Assembly: GCA_900548855.1 (NCBI GenBank)
Contig: URMF01000012.1
Coordinates: 1-64,000, forward strand
Direction: 5' to 3'
Length of the DNA: 64,000 nucleotides
Source: an uncultured Eubacteriales bacterium
GTDB lineage: Bacteria > Bacillota > Clostridia > Lachnospirales > Lachnospiraceae
The stretch's first letter is position 1; each line of letters starts with the position of its first letter. The notes under the pieces are model-generated. The model did not search any database, was not told the origin of the DNA, and saw nothing but the letters and a program-made list of their open reading frames with translations. Positions 35,777-43,666 of the stretch are shown piece by piece. The position numbers were made by a program, and so were the translations under genes.

Positions 35777-37690
35777 CTAATTGTCCGGTGATTTATAATA
35801 GAACACTTCTCCCTTTGCCCGGAAAGGAAGCCTTCTTCCCTCTGGTATTAGAAAGGCGTGGTCATGTCTGATATTCAGTTTATCTTCAATATATCCGTCT
35901 GTAATAATCAGAATCGGTCCATCCTTTGGAAAATCGGATGCATGTTCCAGCAAATCAATTCCGGGCTGTAAAACAGTACCTCCTCTTCCTTTGACCTCCA
36001 CCCGTCCGGCAATATCCTCCGGTGCAAGATATCCTGCATCATAGGCAGCGGCATCACAGAAAACGACTCTGGCAAAAGGAACTTCCTTTGCGACAGCGTA
36101 GCTGGCAATGGAGCCTAGTGCCATACCAATTTCCTTGGCTGACATAGAGCCTGAGGTATCGATAACCACACCAAATGTCCGGCTGTCTGCAGGGATATCA
36201 GCCGGTACATATTTTGGTCTTGGAATATCCGGTGAGGAACTTTGTCTGCGGCTTGGTCTTGCATAACTGCGGTGCTTTTCCAGTGGAGCAAAATAGCAGT
36301 CAAACCATTTGGCAAGCTTTACATCCCATGGGATTGGCGGCATGGCAAGTGCACGGATTTCCTCTATCAGACCGGAAGGGATGGTTCCTCTGCCATTGCT
36401 TATGTGATATTCCAAGCCCTGCATCAGTGCATGTCTGTAAAAGTCATCCAGGGAGGTGATGTCTTTATGAAAGTGGTCATCTTCTCCGGAAAGGTTCTCT
36501 CCTGTGTCCTTTCTGTTTCCAAGAGGGGCATCTAAAATATCGCCCTTGCCATATCCGCGAAAGGTATCCAGTTTGGAATATTTTCGTAAATCCGTAACGA
36601 TTCTATCATAGAGAGACTCTGCGGACATATCCTTTAATTTTTCATCATATAAAAGTCCGTTTTCCGGCATGACTCCGATTTGCATATCATGCAGCCAGCT
36701 ATTTATCACATAGTCGCAGGCGACATTCCATAGATAGTGGTCACGTCCCTGACAGCGTTCATGGTGCTGCAATCCGGCATGAAGATATTCGTGTGCAAGG
36801 ACGAAACGGAGTTCGCTTTCGGAAAGCCCGGCAGCGGGATTGACATAAATTTCGCCGACTGTTACATTGATAGCTGCAATCTGGATATCATATTGGTTAC
36901 AGTAGCGGTAATCCTCGATGATTTTAAAGGCAGAAGCCAAGCTGCCAAGAAGAGGATAGTGGTTAATAAACCACTGGGCTGCTTTTGTGGCAGGGGTGCT
37001 GGCATGTTCGGATGTACTGCCATGACCGCCGGCATTGCTTACTACATTGGATACGGAATGAGCCAGAGCATAAGCAAACTGCGTAGCGAAGCGATTGTGG
37101 TTATTATAGTTATTGTTATAGGTTAGTGGTTTCTCTAAGCCAATCATATCTGCAGTATGAGGTTCGGCAGTACCGTAATAAGAGGGACTTTCTCCATGTT
37201 CTGTCAGGTAATCGTAAATTTTTAGCTCATCTGTCAGATTTCCGGAAAAGCTTGTTATCGGTGGAGCATCATGAACCGGTATTCCGAATTTGATATCTGT
37301 AAGGAATTTGGCAATATACATATCGCATGCCATATTCCAAAGCCGTGTATTGCAGTGGACTTTTTTTGCTTGTGAGCCATCCGTTTTTTCTTCCAGATAA
37401 CCTGGCATTTTCTCTGCATCAAAATGACCAAATGCCAGATGAAGCTGGCAGTGGGCAATGGCATATGCCCATTGTGCAGGGGTCAGCAGGACATCCTTAT
37501 TTAATAGGATATAACCATTACTGCTTACTATGGCAGCACAGCTTCGCCCCAACTGTTTTCCTGTTCGGATTTCCTTATATCCATGCAGCTGGGAAAACAA
37601 GGGATGCCTGTTGATGATAGTAATGCCAGCATTCAGATTGGCCTCTTTTACCGTTATAATATTTTTCTTTTCATTCTTTTTTTTAGACAT
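35777..37690 (-). CDS. VWA protein with duplicated zincin-like (DUF2201) domains
   Basis: 637 residues. A zincin-like domain near residue 300 has LAHEYLHAGLQHH followed by LWNVACDYVINSWL, the DUF2201 signature. An N-terminal copy (residues ~70-135) has AHCQLHLAFGHF and LWNMACDMYIAKFL, with the catalytic Glu missing. The C-terminus is a DUF2201-type VWA domain with a complete MIDAS: DTSGSM, GGTVL, ITDG. DUF2201 proteins are normally about 400 residues. It pairs with the MoxR ATPase upstream, a classic ATPase-VWA chaperone couple. GAGAGGAATATAAA precedes the ATG. Confidence 0.88.
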   Translation of the reverse strand: MSKKKNEKKNIITVKEANLNAGITIINRHPLFSQLHGYKEIRTGKQLGRSCAAIVSSNGYILLNKDVLLTPAQWAYAIAHCQLHLAFGHFDAEKMPGYLEEKTDGSQAKKVHCNTRLWNMACDMYIAKFLTDIKFGIPVHDAPPITSFSGNLTDELKIYDYLTEHGESPSYYGTAEPHTADMIGLEKPLTYNNNYNNHNRFATQFAYALAHSVSNVVSNAGGHGSTSEHASTPATKAAQWFINHYPLLGSLASAFKIIEDYRYCNQYDIQIAAINVTVGEIYVNPAAGLSESELRFVLAHEYLHAGLQHHERCQGRDHYLWNVACDYVINSWLHDMQIGVMPENGLLYDEKLKDMSAESLYDRIVTDLRKYSKLDTFRGYGKGDILDAPLGNRKDTGENLSGEDDHFHKDITSLDDFYRHALMQGLEYHISNGRGTIPSGLIEEIRALAMPPIPWDVKLAKWFDCYFAPLEKHRSYARPSRRQSSSPDIPRPKYVPADIPADSRTFGVVIDTSGSMSAKEIGMALGSIASYAVAKEVPFARVVFCDAAAYDAGYLAPEDIAGRVEVKGRGGTVLQPGIDLLEHASDFPKDGPILIITDGYIEDKLNIRHDHAFLIPEGRRLPFRAKGEVFYYKSPDN

Positions 37691-37720
37691 TTTATATTCC
37701 TCTCAATTATTTATTGATAA

Positions 37721-37836
37721 TTAGGTAATTGCAAAATTCTTTATTTCAAAATGTGAGTTGTGCAAATGGTTCGGAAAACATATTTGTTATATTGCACAAC
37801 GCAGGCTTTCAAAAAATAAGTTTCGCAAGTATCTAA
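37721..37836. repeat. Palindromic island repeat, copy B
   Basis: 116-bp element between the MoxR and VWA genes. Imperfect terminal inverted repeats TTAGGTAATTGCAAA and GTTTCGCAAGTATCTAA enclose an inner stem GTTGTGCAA/TTGCACAAC. Read on the minus strand its core TTTTGAAAGCCTGCGTTGTG aligns with copy C at 42484-42573. A 13-bp direct repeat ATTTATTGATAAT flanks it. Confidence 0.7.
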
Positions 37837-37891
37837 TTTATTGATAATAATTTCGATACACAGAGAGGCAGACGTTAAGCGTCCGCTATTG

Positions 37892-38950
37892 TCAATTATT
37901 CATTAACCTAGGCAAATCCCTCACAATCTCTACCATAAACCAGTCCGGTAGGACTTTATCATCCTCTGCGGATACCACCATCTGTGCAATTTCATAATTG
38001 ATAGCAGACAGGTCCTTAATCAGAGCTTTGGCGCGGTGCGCCAGAAATTGAGCATTTTGGTTCATTTTCTGCTTGTTAGCCGGCAGCTCATGTAAAAGCT
38101 GTCCACGGAAGGACTGCGCCAGAAAATAGAGCACATCCCGTTCCTCCGGCCTGGATGGCCATTTCGCTTCTCCTTTAATAATATCACTTAATAAATGCTG
38201 GTTGGAAAGCTGTTTTGTATAGGCGATAAACATTCCGGCATGGCTAGAGGAAATACAGCCATAAGCCAGCATACGGAGCGTTTCTTCCGGCAGCTCCTTC
38301 ACCCCTGCTCCAAATTCCTTTAACGCATCACTTAACATATGCCAGGAGCGGGGAGTAGAGTATGGTTCCTCTGTTTTTGGCGGCTCACTGAATAAATGAT
38401 CGGGTCTTTGCGTTATGTAATCGGTAATCCATGGATGAATCCCGTTTTCATATGCCCAGGTAAGCCATTGTGTCGGGTCGGCTTTTAACTGTACATGAAA
38501 CATCCGGTTAATCAAGGCAGAAGACATGGTTTTTACAATGGCACCATCCTGTGTACGGTTTCCGGCACCAATGACAATGCTTCCCTGTGGCAGATGGTAT
38601 TCTCCAATCCGCCGTTCGTGAATCAGACTGTAAAAAGCCTTCTGAACCTCCTGTGAACAGGCATTTAATTCGTCTAAAAACAGGACATATGGTTCTTTTC
38701 TGGCAATCATTTTCGGCGGGAGGAATTCAGAAGTTTCTCCGTTGATTTGCGGGATTCCGATAATGTCTTCTGGTGCTAACTGGCTGCCAAGCAGCGATAC
38801 ACAGGGAAGTCCTACCTCGTTTGCAAATTTTTCAACTAAGGCAGATTTGCCGATTCCCGGTGCACCCCAGATAAATACAGGGCGTACCGGTGCAACATTA
38901 AGTAAAATTTCTAATAATTCATCTTGTGTAATGGTAAGTGGTAAATTCAT
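37892..38950 (-). CDS. MoxR-family AAA+ ATPase
   Basis: 352 residues from an ATG preceded by TGAGGAGAATAAT. Walker A GAPGIGKS, Walker B VLFLDELN, sensor 1 region GAGNRTQDG and the arginine-finger region SSALINRMFHV are present. MoxR ATPases remodel or load metal-dependent partners together with VWA proteins; the VWA gene follows. The operon upstream encodes a zinc-finger peptide and RtcB, linking this ATPase to RNA repair. Confidence 0.92.
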   Translation of the reverse strand: MNLPLTITQDELLEILLNVAPVRPVFIWGAPGIGKSALVEKFANEVGLPCVSLLGSQLAPEDIIGIPQINGETSEFLPPKMIARKEPYVLFLDELNACSQEVQKAFYSLIHERRIGEYHLPQGSIVIGAGNRTQDGAIVKTMSSALINRMFHVQLKADPTQWLTWAYENGIHPWITDYITQRPDHLFSEPPKTEEPYSTPRSWHMLSDALKEFGAGVKELPEETLRMLAYGCISSSHAGMFIAYTKQLSNQHLLSDIIKGEAKWPSRPEERDVLYFLAQSFRGQLLHELPANKQKMNQNAQFLAHRAKALIKDLSAINYEIAQMVVSAEDDKVLPDWFMVEIVRDLPRLMNN

Positions 38951-38960
38951 ATTATTCTCC

Positions 38961-39146
38961 TCAATTATAATCTCTTTTCCGTATTTTCTCATTATATTGT
39001 TTCTTTTTGTTCAAATGCTTTATTTTAGCACGGGGACAATATTTGTCACAATGCTGGCAGTATTTGCTGTGGCAGGCAGCTCTGCCTTTGGTACACTGTC
39101 CAAAGGCAATGTAATATTTACAGGGTGTTTCCCTTAACGTTCCCAT
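38961..39146 (-). CDS. Small CCCH-like zinc-finger protein in the rtcB operon
   Basis: 61 residues, GAAGGAATTATT upstream of the ATG, 16 nt after rtcB and 10 nt before the MoxR gene. The Cys pattern is C-x8-C-x6-C-x4-C-x2-C-x3-C, with text CKYYIAFGQCTKGRAAC close to the eukaryotic CCCH finger form CKxxxxGxCxxGxxC, ending in Cys rather than His. The last 25 residues are Lys/Arg rich. RNA binding is the natural inference given the RtcB neighbour; the family was not otherwise recognised. Confidence 0.78.
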   Translation of the reverse strand: MGTLRETPCKYYIAFGQCTKGRAACHSKYCQHCDKYCPRAKIKHLNKKKQYNEKIRKRDYN

Positions 39147-39162
39147 AATAATTCCTTCTTTC

Positions 39163-40296
39163 TTATTTGTCACCATTCGCTTTGTAGTTATAAATTGGTT
39201 TGAGAATCCGGTCGATTGTAACTGTATCCTGTATCGCTTCCACGATGTCATCCATACTGCGGTAAGCAAAAGGTGCTTCATCTAATGTATCTTTTCCGAT
39301 ACAGGAGGAGTAGATACCCTTCATTTGTGATTTGAATTCCGATACGGTGTGCTGTTTTTTGACAGTTTCCCGGTTCATAATTCGCCCGGCTCCATGTGGG
39401 GCAGAGTAGTTCCAGTCCGGATTCCCAAGTCCTGTACCGAAAAGGATTCCATCCCGCATATTAATTGGAATGATTACACGTTCTCCGTCTTTGGCAGAAA
39501 TGGCACCCTTTCGCAGTATCGTTTCTTTTCTTCTGCTATCCACATAATTATGGATACAGGAATAGGATTCGGTTAGTTTCCATTTCATATTTTTCGTAAG
39601 TTCATCCAGTATGGTTTCCCGGTTCAAAGTGGCAAATTCCTGAACAATCTGTAAATCATGAAGATATTGTTCCATCAAACTGCCTTCCAGATAAGTTAAC
39701 TCATAAGGAATGGAAATGTTATGTGCTTTCAGATATTTATGACCTTCCCTTAAATAGTATTCCGTCACCTCTTTGCCAAGCCGGCGGCTGCCGGAATGGA
39801 TGACAGCATAGAGACAGCCCTCTGCATCTTTATCGAGTTCAATAAAATGATTTCCTCCACCTAGAGTACCAAGGCTTAACAAAGCTTTTTCCTCATTAAT
39901 ATTTGGATAACAGTAAAGTCTTGTAAGGTCAAAATCCCCGCTGAACCGGTGTGGTTTTTTCCGAATCCGAAATCCGGAGGGAATGTGGTCGCGGATAATG
40001 GTATCCAGACGTTCAAATTCTGCCTTCTTCTGTTTTAATCTGGCAAGTGTCATACCACAGCCGATATCGAGTCCTATGAGATTAGGCATAATCTTATCGC
40101 CAAGGGTGGTAGTAAGTCCAATGGTGCATACCTTGCCCGGGTGGACATCTGGCATAACACGGATTTTACAGCCCTTAGATACTTCGTTGTCACAGAGCAT
40201 ATGAAGCTGTGCGGATGCATAGCTGTCAATGGCAGTTGCCGGGTTGTTTGTGGTAAATATATCTGCGGAACAATAGACTCCGTTAATTGTTTTCAT
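39163..40296 (-). CDS. rtcB: RtcB-family RNA ligase (first copy)
   Basis: 377 residues. RtcB joins 2',3'-cyclic phosphate or 3'-phosphate RNA ends to 5'-OH ends with GTP and Mn2+. The expected active-site residues are present: GLDIGCG (Cys80), GGGNHFIE (His150), HSGSRRLG (His167), CIHNYVD (His249) and the guanylated His301 in APHGAGR. It is a shorter RtcB subtype. AAAGGATTATTTT precedes the ATG. A leader peptide, three hairpins and a consensus promoter lie upstream. No archease gene is seen in the window. Confidence 0.93.
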   Translation of the reverse strand: MKTINGVYCSADIFTTNNPATAIDSYASAQLHMLCDNEVSKGCKIRVMPDVHPGKVCTIGLTTTLGDKIMPNLIGLDIGCGMTLARLKQKKAEFERLDTIIRDHIPSGFRIRKKPHRFSGDFDLTRLYCYPNINEEKALLSLGTLGGGNHFIELDKDAEGCLYAVIHSGSRRLGKEVTEYYLREGHKYLKAHNISIPYELTYLEGSLMEQYLHDLQIVQEFATLNRETILDELTKNMKWKLTESYSCIHNYVDSRRKETILRKGAISAKDGERVIIPINMRDGILFGTGLGNPDWNYSAPHGAGRIMNRETVKKQHTVSEFKSQMKGIYSSCIGKDTLDEAPFAYRSMDDIVEAIQDTVTIDRILKPIYNYKANGDK

Positions 40297-40332
40297 AAAA
40301 TAATCCTTTCTGTTTCGGCAAACACTTTGCAG

Positions 40333-40418
40333 AGCAGAGTGATTGTCTGCTGGTGAGAGATACTTCTTGCCGGTAAAATTTTCGGCAAAAGAAAAAGTAC
40401 CTCTGGAAACAGAGATAC
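40333..40418 (-). promoter_or_regulatory. Three tandem hairpins in the rtcB leader
   Basis: In the 209-nt leader between the small leader ORF and rtcB three stems follow each other: 40397-40418 (GTATCTCTG/CAGAGGTAC, loop TTTC), 40367-40388 (TTGCCG/CGGCAA) and 40333-40351 (AGCAGA/TCTGCT, 7-nt loop). None is followed by a T tract, so they are candidate RNA-processing or translation-control structures, not terminators. Confidence 0.45.
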
Positions 40419-40505
40419 TGGATTATCCATATAAAACAATGCAGGATTAGATAATAGTAATTCGGATGAAACAAATAAAGATGAGTCATGCGAAAATGAT
40501 ATATA

Positions 40506-40580
40506 TCATAATTCACCAAGGACAACCAGACCTCTGTTACCTGTTATTAAGTTCATTGGAAAAAATGTTAATGCAGTCAT
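40506..40580 (-). CDS. 24-residue leader peptide upstream of rtcB
   Basis: AAAGGAGGacaatt places a consensus ribosome binding site ahead of an ATG that opens a 24-codon frame: MTALTFFPMN... ending VVLGEL and TGA. The stop overlaps a 14-bp palindrome ATGATATATATCAT (40496-40509). It is the first translatable frame after the promoter at 40657-40685. The strong initiation region makes translation likely; function (attenuation or peptide) is unknown. Confidence 0.6.
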   Translation of the reverse strand: MTALTFFPMNLITGNRGLVVLGEL

Positions 40581-40656
40581 AATTGTCCTCCTTTCCTATA
40601 CGGTTGAAGTGAATAAGTTACTCGTTATAAAAACAGAATATTTCTGTCTGACGCAT

Positions 40657-40685
40657 AGTATATCGGTCAATCCAGAAATTGTCAA
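40657..40685 (-). promoter_or_regulatory. Consensus sigma-A promoter of the rtcB operon
   Basis: On the minus strand TTGACA and TATACT are exactly 17 bp apart, about 75 bp upstream of the leader ORF and 360 bp upstream of rtcB. Its strength suggests control by repression, attenuation or processing instead of activation. Confidence 0.7.
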
Positions 40686-40741
40686 TAGGGAGTTTTTTAA
40701 AATATGAACTGGCTGGAGGCAGAGATTACACTGTAACCGAT

Positions 40742-40793
40742 AAAAAAGAAGAACCGGCTGACAGTCATATAAGTCAGCTGGTTCTTCTTTTTT
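40742..40793. terminator. Bidirectional intrinsic terminator
   Basis: A 15-bp stem GAAGAACCGGCTGAC/GTCAGCTGGTTCTTC with one G-T pair is flanked by A6 and T6, so it works on either strand. It ends the PurF-like transcript before the rtcB promoter. Confidence 0.85.
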
Positions 40794-40825
40794 GCAAAGC
40801 AATTTTTCAGGTGCACACTGTTATT

Positions 40826-40978
40826 TTAAATCTTTTTTGCCTTTGCATTTCCTGTTTTTGCTTTCCCCTGTATTTCCGGTACAGGTGGTGCATCGTTCTT
40901 TGGAAAATTATTTTTTTTATTGCTCTCTGTGCCATGCGGCTCCTTTGGGTCTGGTCGTCTCATTCCTGCTTTTGCCAT
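40826..40978 (-). CDS. Small basic conserved protein (50 aa)
   Basis: 50 residues, ATG preceded by GAGGTGATAAA. The product MAKAGMRRPDPKEPHG... is Lys/Pro/Asn rich with central PPVPEIQGKAKTG, hydrophilic and probably disordered. It is 65 nt downstream of the PurF-like gene and just before a strong terminator, so it is the last gene of that transcript. Similar small proteins are common in Clostridia but I know no function. Confidence 0.68.
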   Translation of the reverse strand: MAKAGMRRPDPKEPHGTESNKKNNFPKNDAPPVPEIQGKAKTGNAKAKKI

Positions 40979-41043
40979 TTTATCACCTCAGTAGCAGTAT
41001 TGGCTAAGGAGGGCGAAATTATGCAGAAGTTTTTGTAACTTTT

Positions 41044-42453
41044 CTATTCCTTTCCATTCCAGCAGTAGGTACAAAGCTTTTCTTCCGGAATACCTACAGC
41101 AGCCAGCATATCATCTAACCGGTTATATCGGAGTGTGGTAAAGTTAAGCTCCTTGCGGATTTCCTCTACCATTTGGTCATATTTTGGAGATTCCGGATGT
41201 GTATATTCCTGTAATACTTCTTCGGATATGTCTTCCGTTCCTTCTAATTTTGCAATTACCCGGCGGGTAATCAAATCCATCTCAGAGGAGGAGCGGGAGA
41301 AGTTTAGGTATTTACAGCCATATACTAAAGGAGGACAGGCAGGGCGGATATGAACCTCCTTTGCACCGCTTTGGTATAAAAATTCTGTTGTTTCTCTTAA
41401 TTGGGTTCCCCGGACAATGGAATCGTCAATCAGCAATAAACTCTTATCTTTAATTAAATCGTGTACTGCAATCAGTTTCATTTTTGCAATCAGATTACGC
41501 TTGCTCTGAATCGTCGGCATGAAAGAACGTGGCCAGGTCGGTGTATATTTAATAAAAGGTCTGGAGAATGGTATGCCGGAAGCGTTGGAGTAGCCGACCG
41601 CATGGGCGGTTCCCGAGTCCGGTACACCGGCAACAATATCCGGTTTTACATTATCCCGCTTTGCCAGGCTGGCACCGCAGTTATATCGCATCTGTTCCAC
41701 ACTGACTCCCTCGTAGGAGCTTGACGGGTAACCGTAATATACCCACAGGAAGGTACATATTTTCATATCCTTGCCGGGAGCAATCAAAGTTTTTACACCA
41801 TCCTGCGTCACAATATCAATCTCACCGGGACCTAATTCCTTGAAATCGTCATAGCCCAGATTGCGGTAGGCAAAGTCCTCAAAGGTGAGACAGTAGGCAT
41901 CCTCTTTTTTGCCGATTACCAGAGGGGTTCTTCCGTATTTGTCTCTGGCAGCATAGATGCCCTTTGGTGTCATGACCATCATGGTAAGGGAGCCCTCAAT
42001 TAATTCCAGAGCATAATGGATACCGTCAATAATATTTTCCTTCTGGTTAATGATAGCGGCTACTAATTCTGTTGGATTAATGTCGCCACCACTCATTTCC
42101 AAAAAATGGGAATTGCCATTGTTAAAAATGGTATTTACGATATCATCCGTATTATTAATTTTGCTTATGGTTGTGATGGCATAGGTTCCGTGATGGGAAC
42201 GCACAATCAGCGGCTGTGGTTCATAGTCCGATATACAGCCAATGCCCATGTATCCTTGCATTTCCTGTACATCTTTGTCAAATTTCGTACGGAACGGAGC
42301 ATTTTCAATGTTGTGAATGGAACGGTCAAAGCCTTTTTCTCCATATACGGCAAGACCACCGCGTCTGGTGCCCAGATGGGAGTGATAGTCCGTTCCAAAA
42401 AATAAGTCAAACATGCAATCTTCTTTTGCGACAACTCCAAAAAATCCACCCAT
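41044..42453 (-). CDS. PurF-like phosphoribosyltransferase lacking the Cys nucleophile
   Basis: 469 residues, PurF architecture (Ntn domain then PRTase). The protein starts MGGFFGVVAKED where PurF has a catalytic Cys before GxFG, so the glutaminase half should not hydrolyse glutamine by the normal mechanism. The PRPP loop LLIDDSIVRGTQL and the C-terminal LCTYCWNGKE remain. The genuine purF is at 7875. It may use ammonia, bind PRPP or a purine as a sensor, or have another amine acceptor. AGAGGAGAAAATC precedes the ATG. Confidence 0.85.
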   Translation of the reverse strand: MGGFFGVVAKEDCMFDLFFGTDYHSHLGTRRGGLAVYGEKGFDRSIHNIENAPFRTKFDKDVQEMQGYMGIGCISDYEPQPLIVRSHHGTYAITTISKINNTDDIVNTIFNNGNSHFLEMSGGDINPTELVAAIINQKENIIDGIHYALELIEGSLTMMVMTPKGIYAARDKYGRTPLVIGKKEDAYCLTFEDFAYRNLGYDDFKELGPGEIDIVTQDGVKTLIAPGKDMKICTFLWVYYGYPSSSYEGVSVEQMRYNCGASLAKRDNVKPDIVAGVPDSGTAHAVGYSNASGIPFSRPFIKYTPTWPRSFMPTIQSKRNLIAKMKLIAVHDLIKDKSLLLIDDSIVRGTQLRETTEFLYQSGAKEVHIRPACPPLVYGCKYLNFSRSSSEMDLITRRVIAKLEGTEDISEEVLQEYTHPESPKYDQMVEEIRKELNFTTLRYNRLDDMLAAVGIPEEKLCTYCWNGKE

Positions 42454-42483
42454 GATTTTCTCCTCTTGTATTCATTTAATATT

Positions 42484-42573
42484 TAGACAATTGCGAAACT
42501 GTTCGTTATCCGAAACATAGTTGTTTATTTTATACAACGTTCGGTTTCAAAAGCAGAGCTTTGCAATTACCTA
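42484..42573. repeat. Palindromic island repeat, copy C
   Basis: 90-bp element between the second WYL gene and the PurF-like gene. Ends TAGACAATTGCGAAAC and GCTTTGCAATTACCTA are inverted repeats; an inner GTTGT-ACAAC stem and TTCGG/CCGAA pairing fold the middle. Copies A and B share the ends and the core (CGTTGT, AATAT/AAAT, AACAA, TATGTTT). Confidence 0.72.
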
Positions 42574-42634
42574 TTTGACAGATAAAAGTATAACAATCAT
42601 TACAGGAACTGGCAAGACAAAAATTTGTTTTGGG

Positions 42635-43603
42635 TCATTCTGGTTTCCATAATCGTTTCTGCCTGTAAAGACGCTGCCGGATTTGCTTTAAGAAATGTTC
42701 ATTGCCTAAGACTTCAAGCATTGGACCAAAAGACAGCACTTCGATTAGCAGTTCTGTCTCCATTTTCTCATTATAATAAATGAGGCATTCATAAGTATTG
42801 TCATTTATTTTTGTTGTATTCTTCTCATAGTTGGCAAATTGCAGCATCGTGCGCTCCAATGCGTTGCGCTCCGTATGAATGCGGAGACGGACTGGTTCTT
42901 TGTAATAAGAAGAGCGGATGCTCTCATTAATATCCAGCAGCCGGTCTGCAAATTCCGGCAGCAGGGTTACCTCTTTCATGCGGTCCAGATTAAGGATTTC
43001 AACATGGGTTCCATTCCGGTCTGTCCGGTTAACAGTGAGGAGACGGAATTTATCATTTTTGATGGAGTATTCCAGACGGCAGGGCAGATAGTGATGGTGC
43101 ACACGGTGATTGTTTCTGGCTTCGTAGGAGATATCCACATATTGACTGTTGGAGATGGCGGACACCAGCGTGCGGAAATGCAGCCGGTAGTCAGGGTTGG
43201 CGTAATCATCTTTATTGGAAAAGCGGTCATAATAGTAAAAATCCTCTGGTTTCCACAGGACGGGTACATCTGCAAACAGGTTTTGTAAGCGGGAGCATTC
43301 CGTTTCCTCTAAAAATAACTGTATCCGTTCATCCTGTAAAATGGTTTTGATATAGGACTTTTGAAGTGCAGTAAGGGGAACATAGAAATTTTCCGATATT
43401 CTGGATAGAAAGACCTCTTTTTTGTGCTCCATCAGATTCCATTCCCCGGAGGTGAGCTTTGGGATGAGATAAAGCATACTTTCCTCGTATCCTGTTTTGG
43501 AAATGCCGGTACGAAGCTCCGCCAGCGTAAGGGGGGAGGGATTCTTTAAAATAGATTTCATAATCTGGTAATAGCAGTTGTAGATTTCAGAAAAAAGCTC
43601 CAT
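42635..43603 (-). CDS. WYL-domain protein (second of two)
   Basis: 322 residues. A central WYL domain includes VDISYEARNNHR, HYLPCRLEYSIKNDKFRLL and ILNLDRMKEVTLL, with EYS in place of the eponymous WYL. The N-terminal ~120 residues are helical with no clear wHTH; the C-terminal ~70 form the usual WCX-like extension. WYL domains sense nucleic-acid or nucleotide ligands and regulate defence and repair genes. AAAAAGGAGCGATGCC precedes the ATG. Downstream of another WYL gene. Confidence 0.8.
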   Translation of the reverse strand: MELFSEIYNCYYQIMKSILKNPSPLTLAELRTGISKTGYEESMLYLIPKLTSGEWNLMEHKKEVFLSRISENFYVPLTALQKSYIKTILQDERIQLFLEETECSRLQNLFADVPVLWKPEDFYYYDRFSNKDDYANPDYRLHFRTLVSAISNSQYVDISYEARNNHRVHHHYLPCRLEYSIKNDKFRLLTVNRTDRNGTHVEILNLDRMKEVTLLPEFADRLLDINESIRSSYYKEPVRLRIHTERNALERTMLQFANYEKNTTKINDNTYECLIYYNEKMETELLIEVLSFGPMLEVLGNEHFLKQIRQRLYRQKRLWKPE

Positions 43604-43628
43604 GGCATCGCTCCTTTTTATATGTATT

Positions 43629-43644
43629 ATTTCGCAATTATCTA
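43629..43644. repeat. Palindromic island repeat, half copy E
   Basis: ATTTCGCAATTATCTA matches one end of the island repeat, between the two WYL genes. No second end is visible in the 63-bp gap. Confidence 0.45.
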
Positions 43645-43666
43645 TATGTGATAGTTAGTGTAGTGG

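Noticed and set aside
37709..37848. 13-bp direct repeat ATTTATTGATAAT flanking repeat copy B as a target-site duplication
   Set aside because: Other copies have related sequence (TTATAGATAA, TTTGACAGATAA) at the same position outside the terminal repeat, so it is more likely an extension of the element.
40496..40509. ATGATATATATCAT palindrome as an operator for the rtcB operon
   Set aside because: It lies 150 bp downstream of the promoter and is simple AT-rich sequence overlapping the leader stop codon; evidence is too weak to call a binding site.
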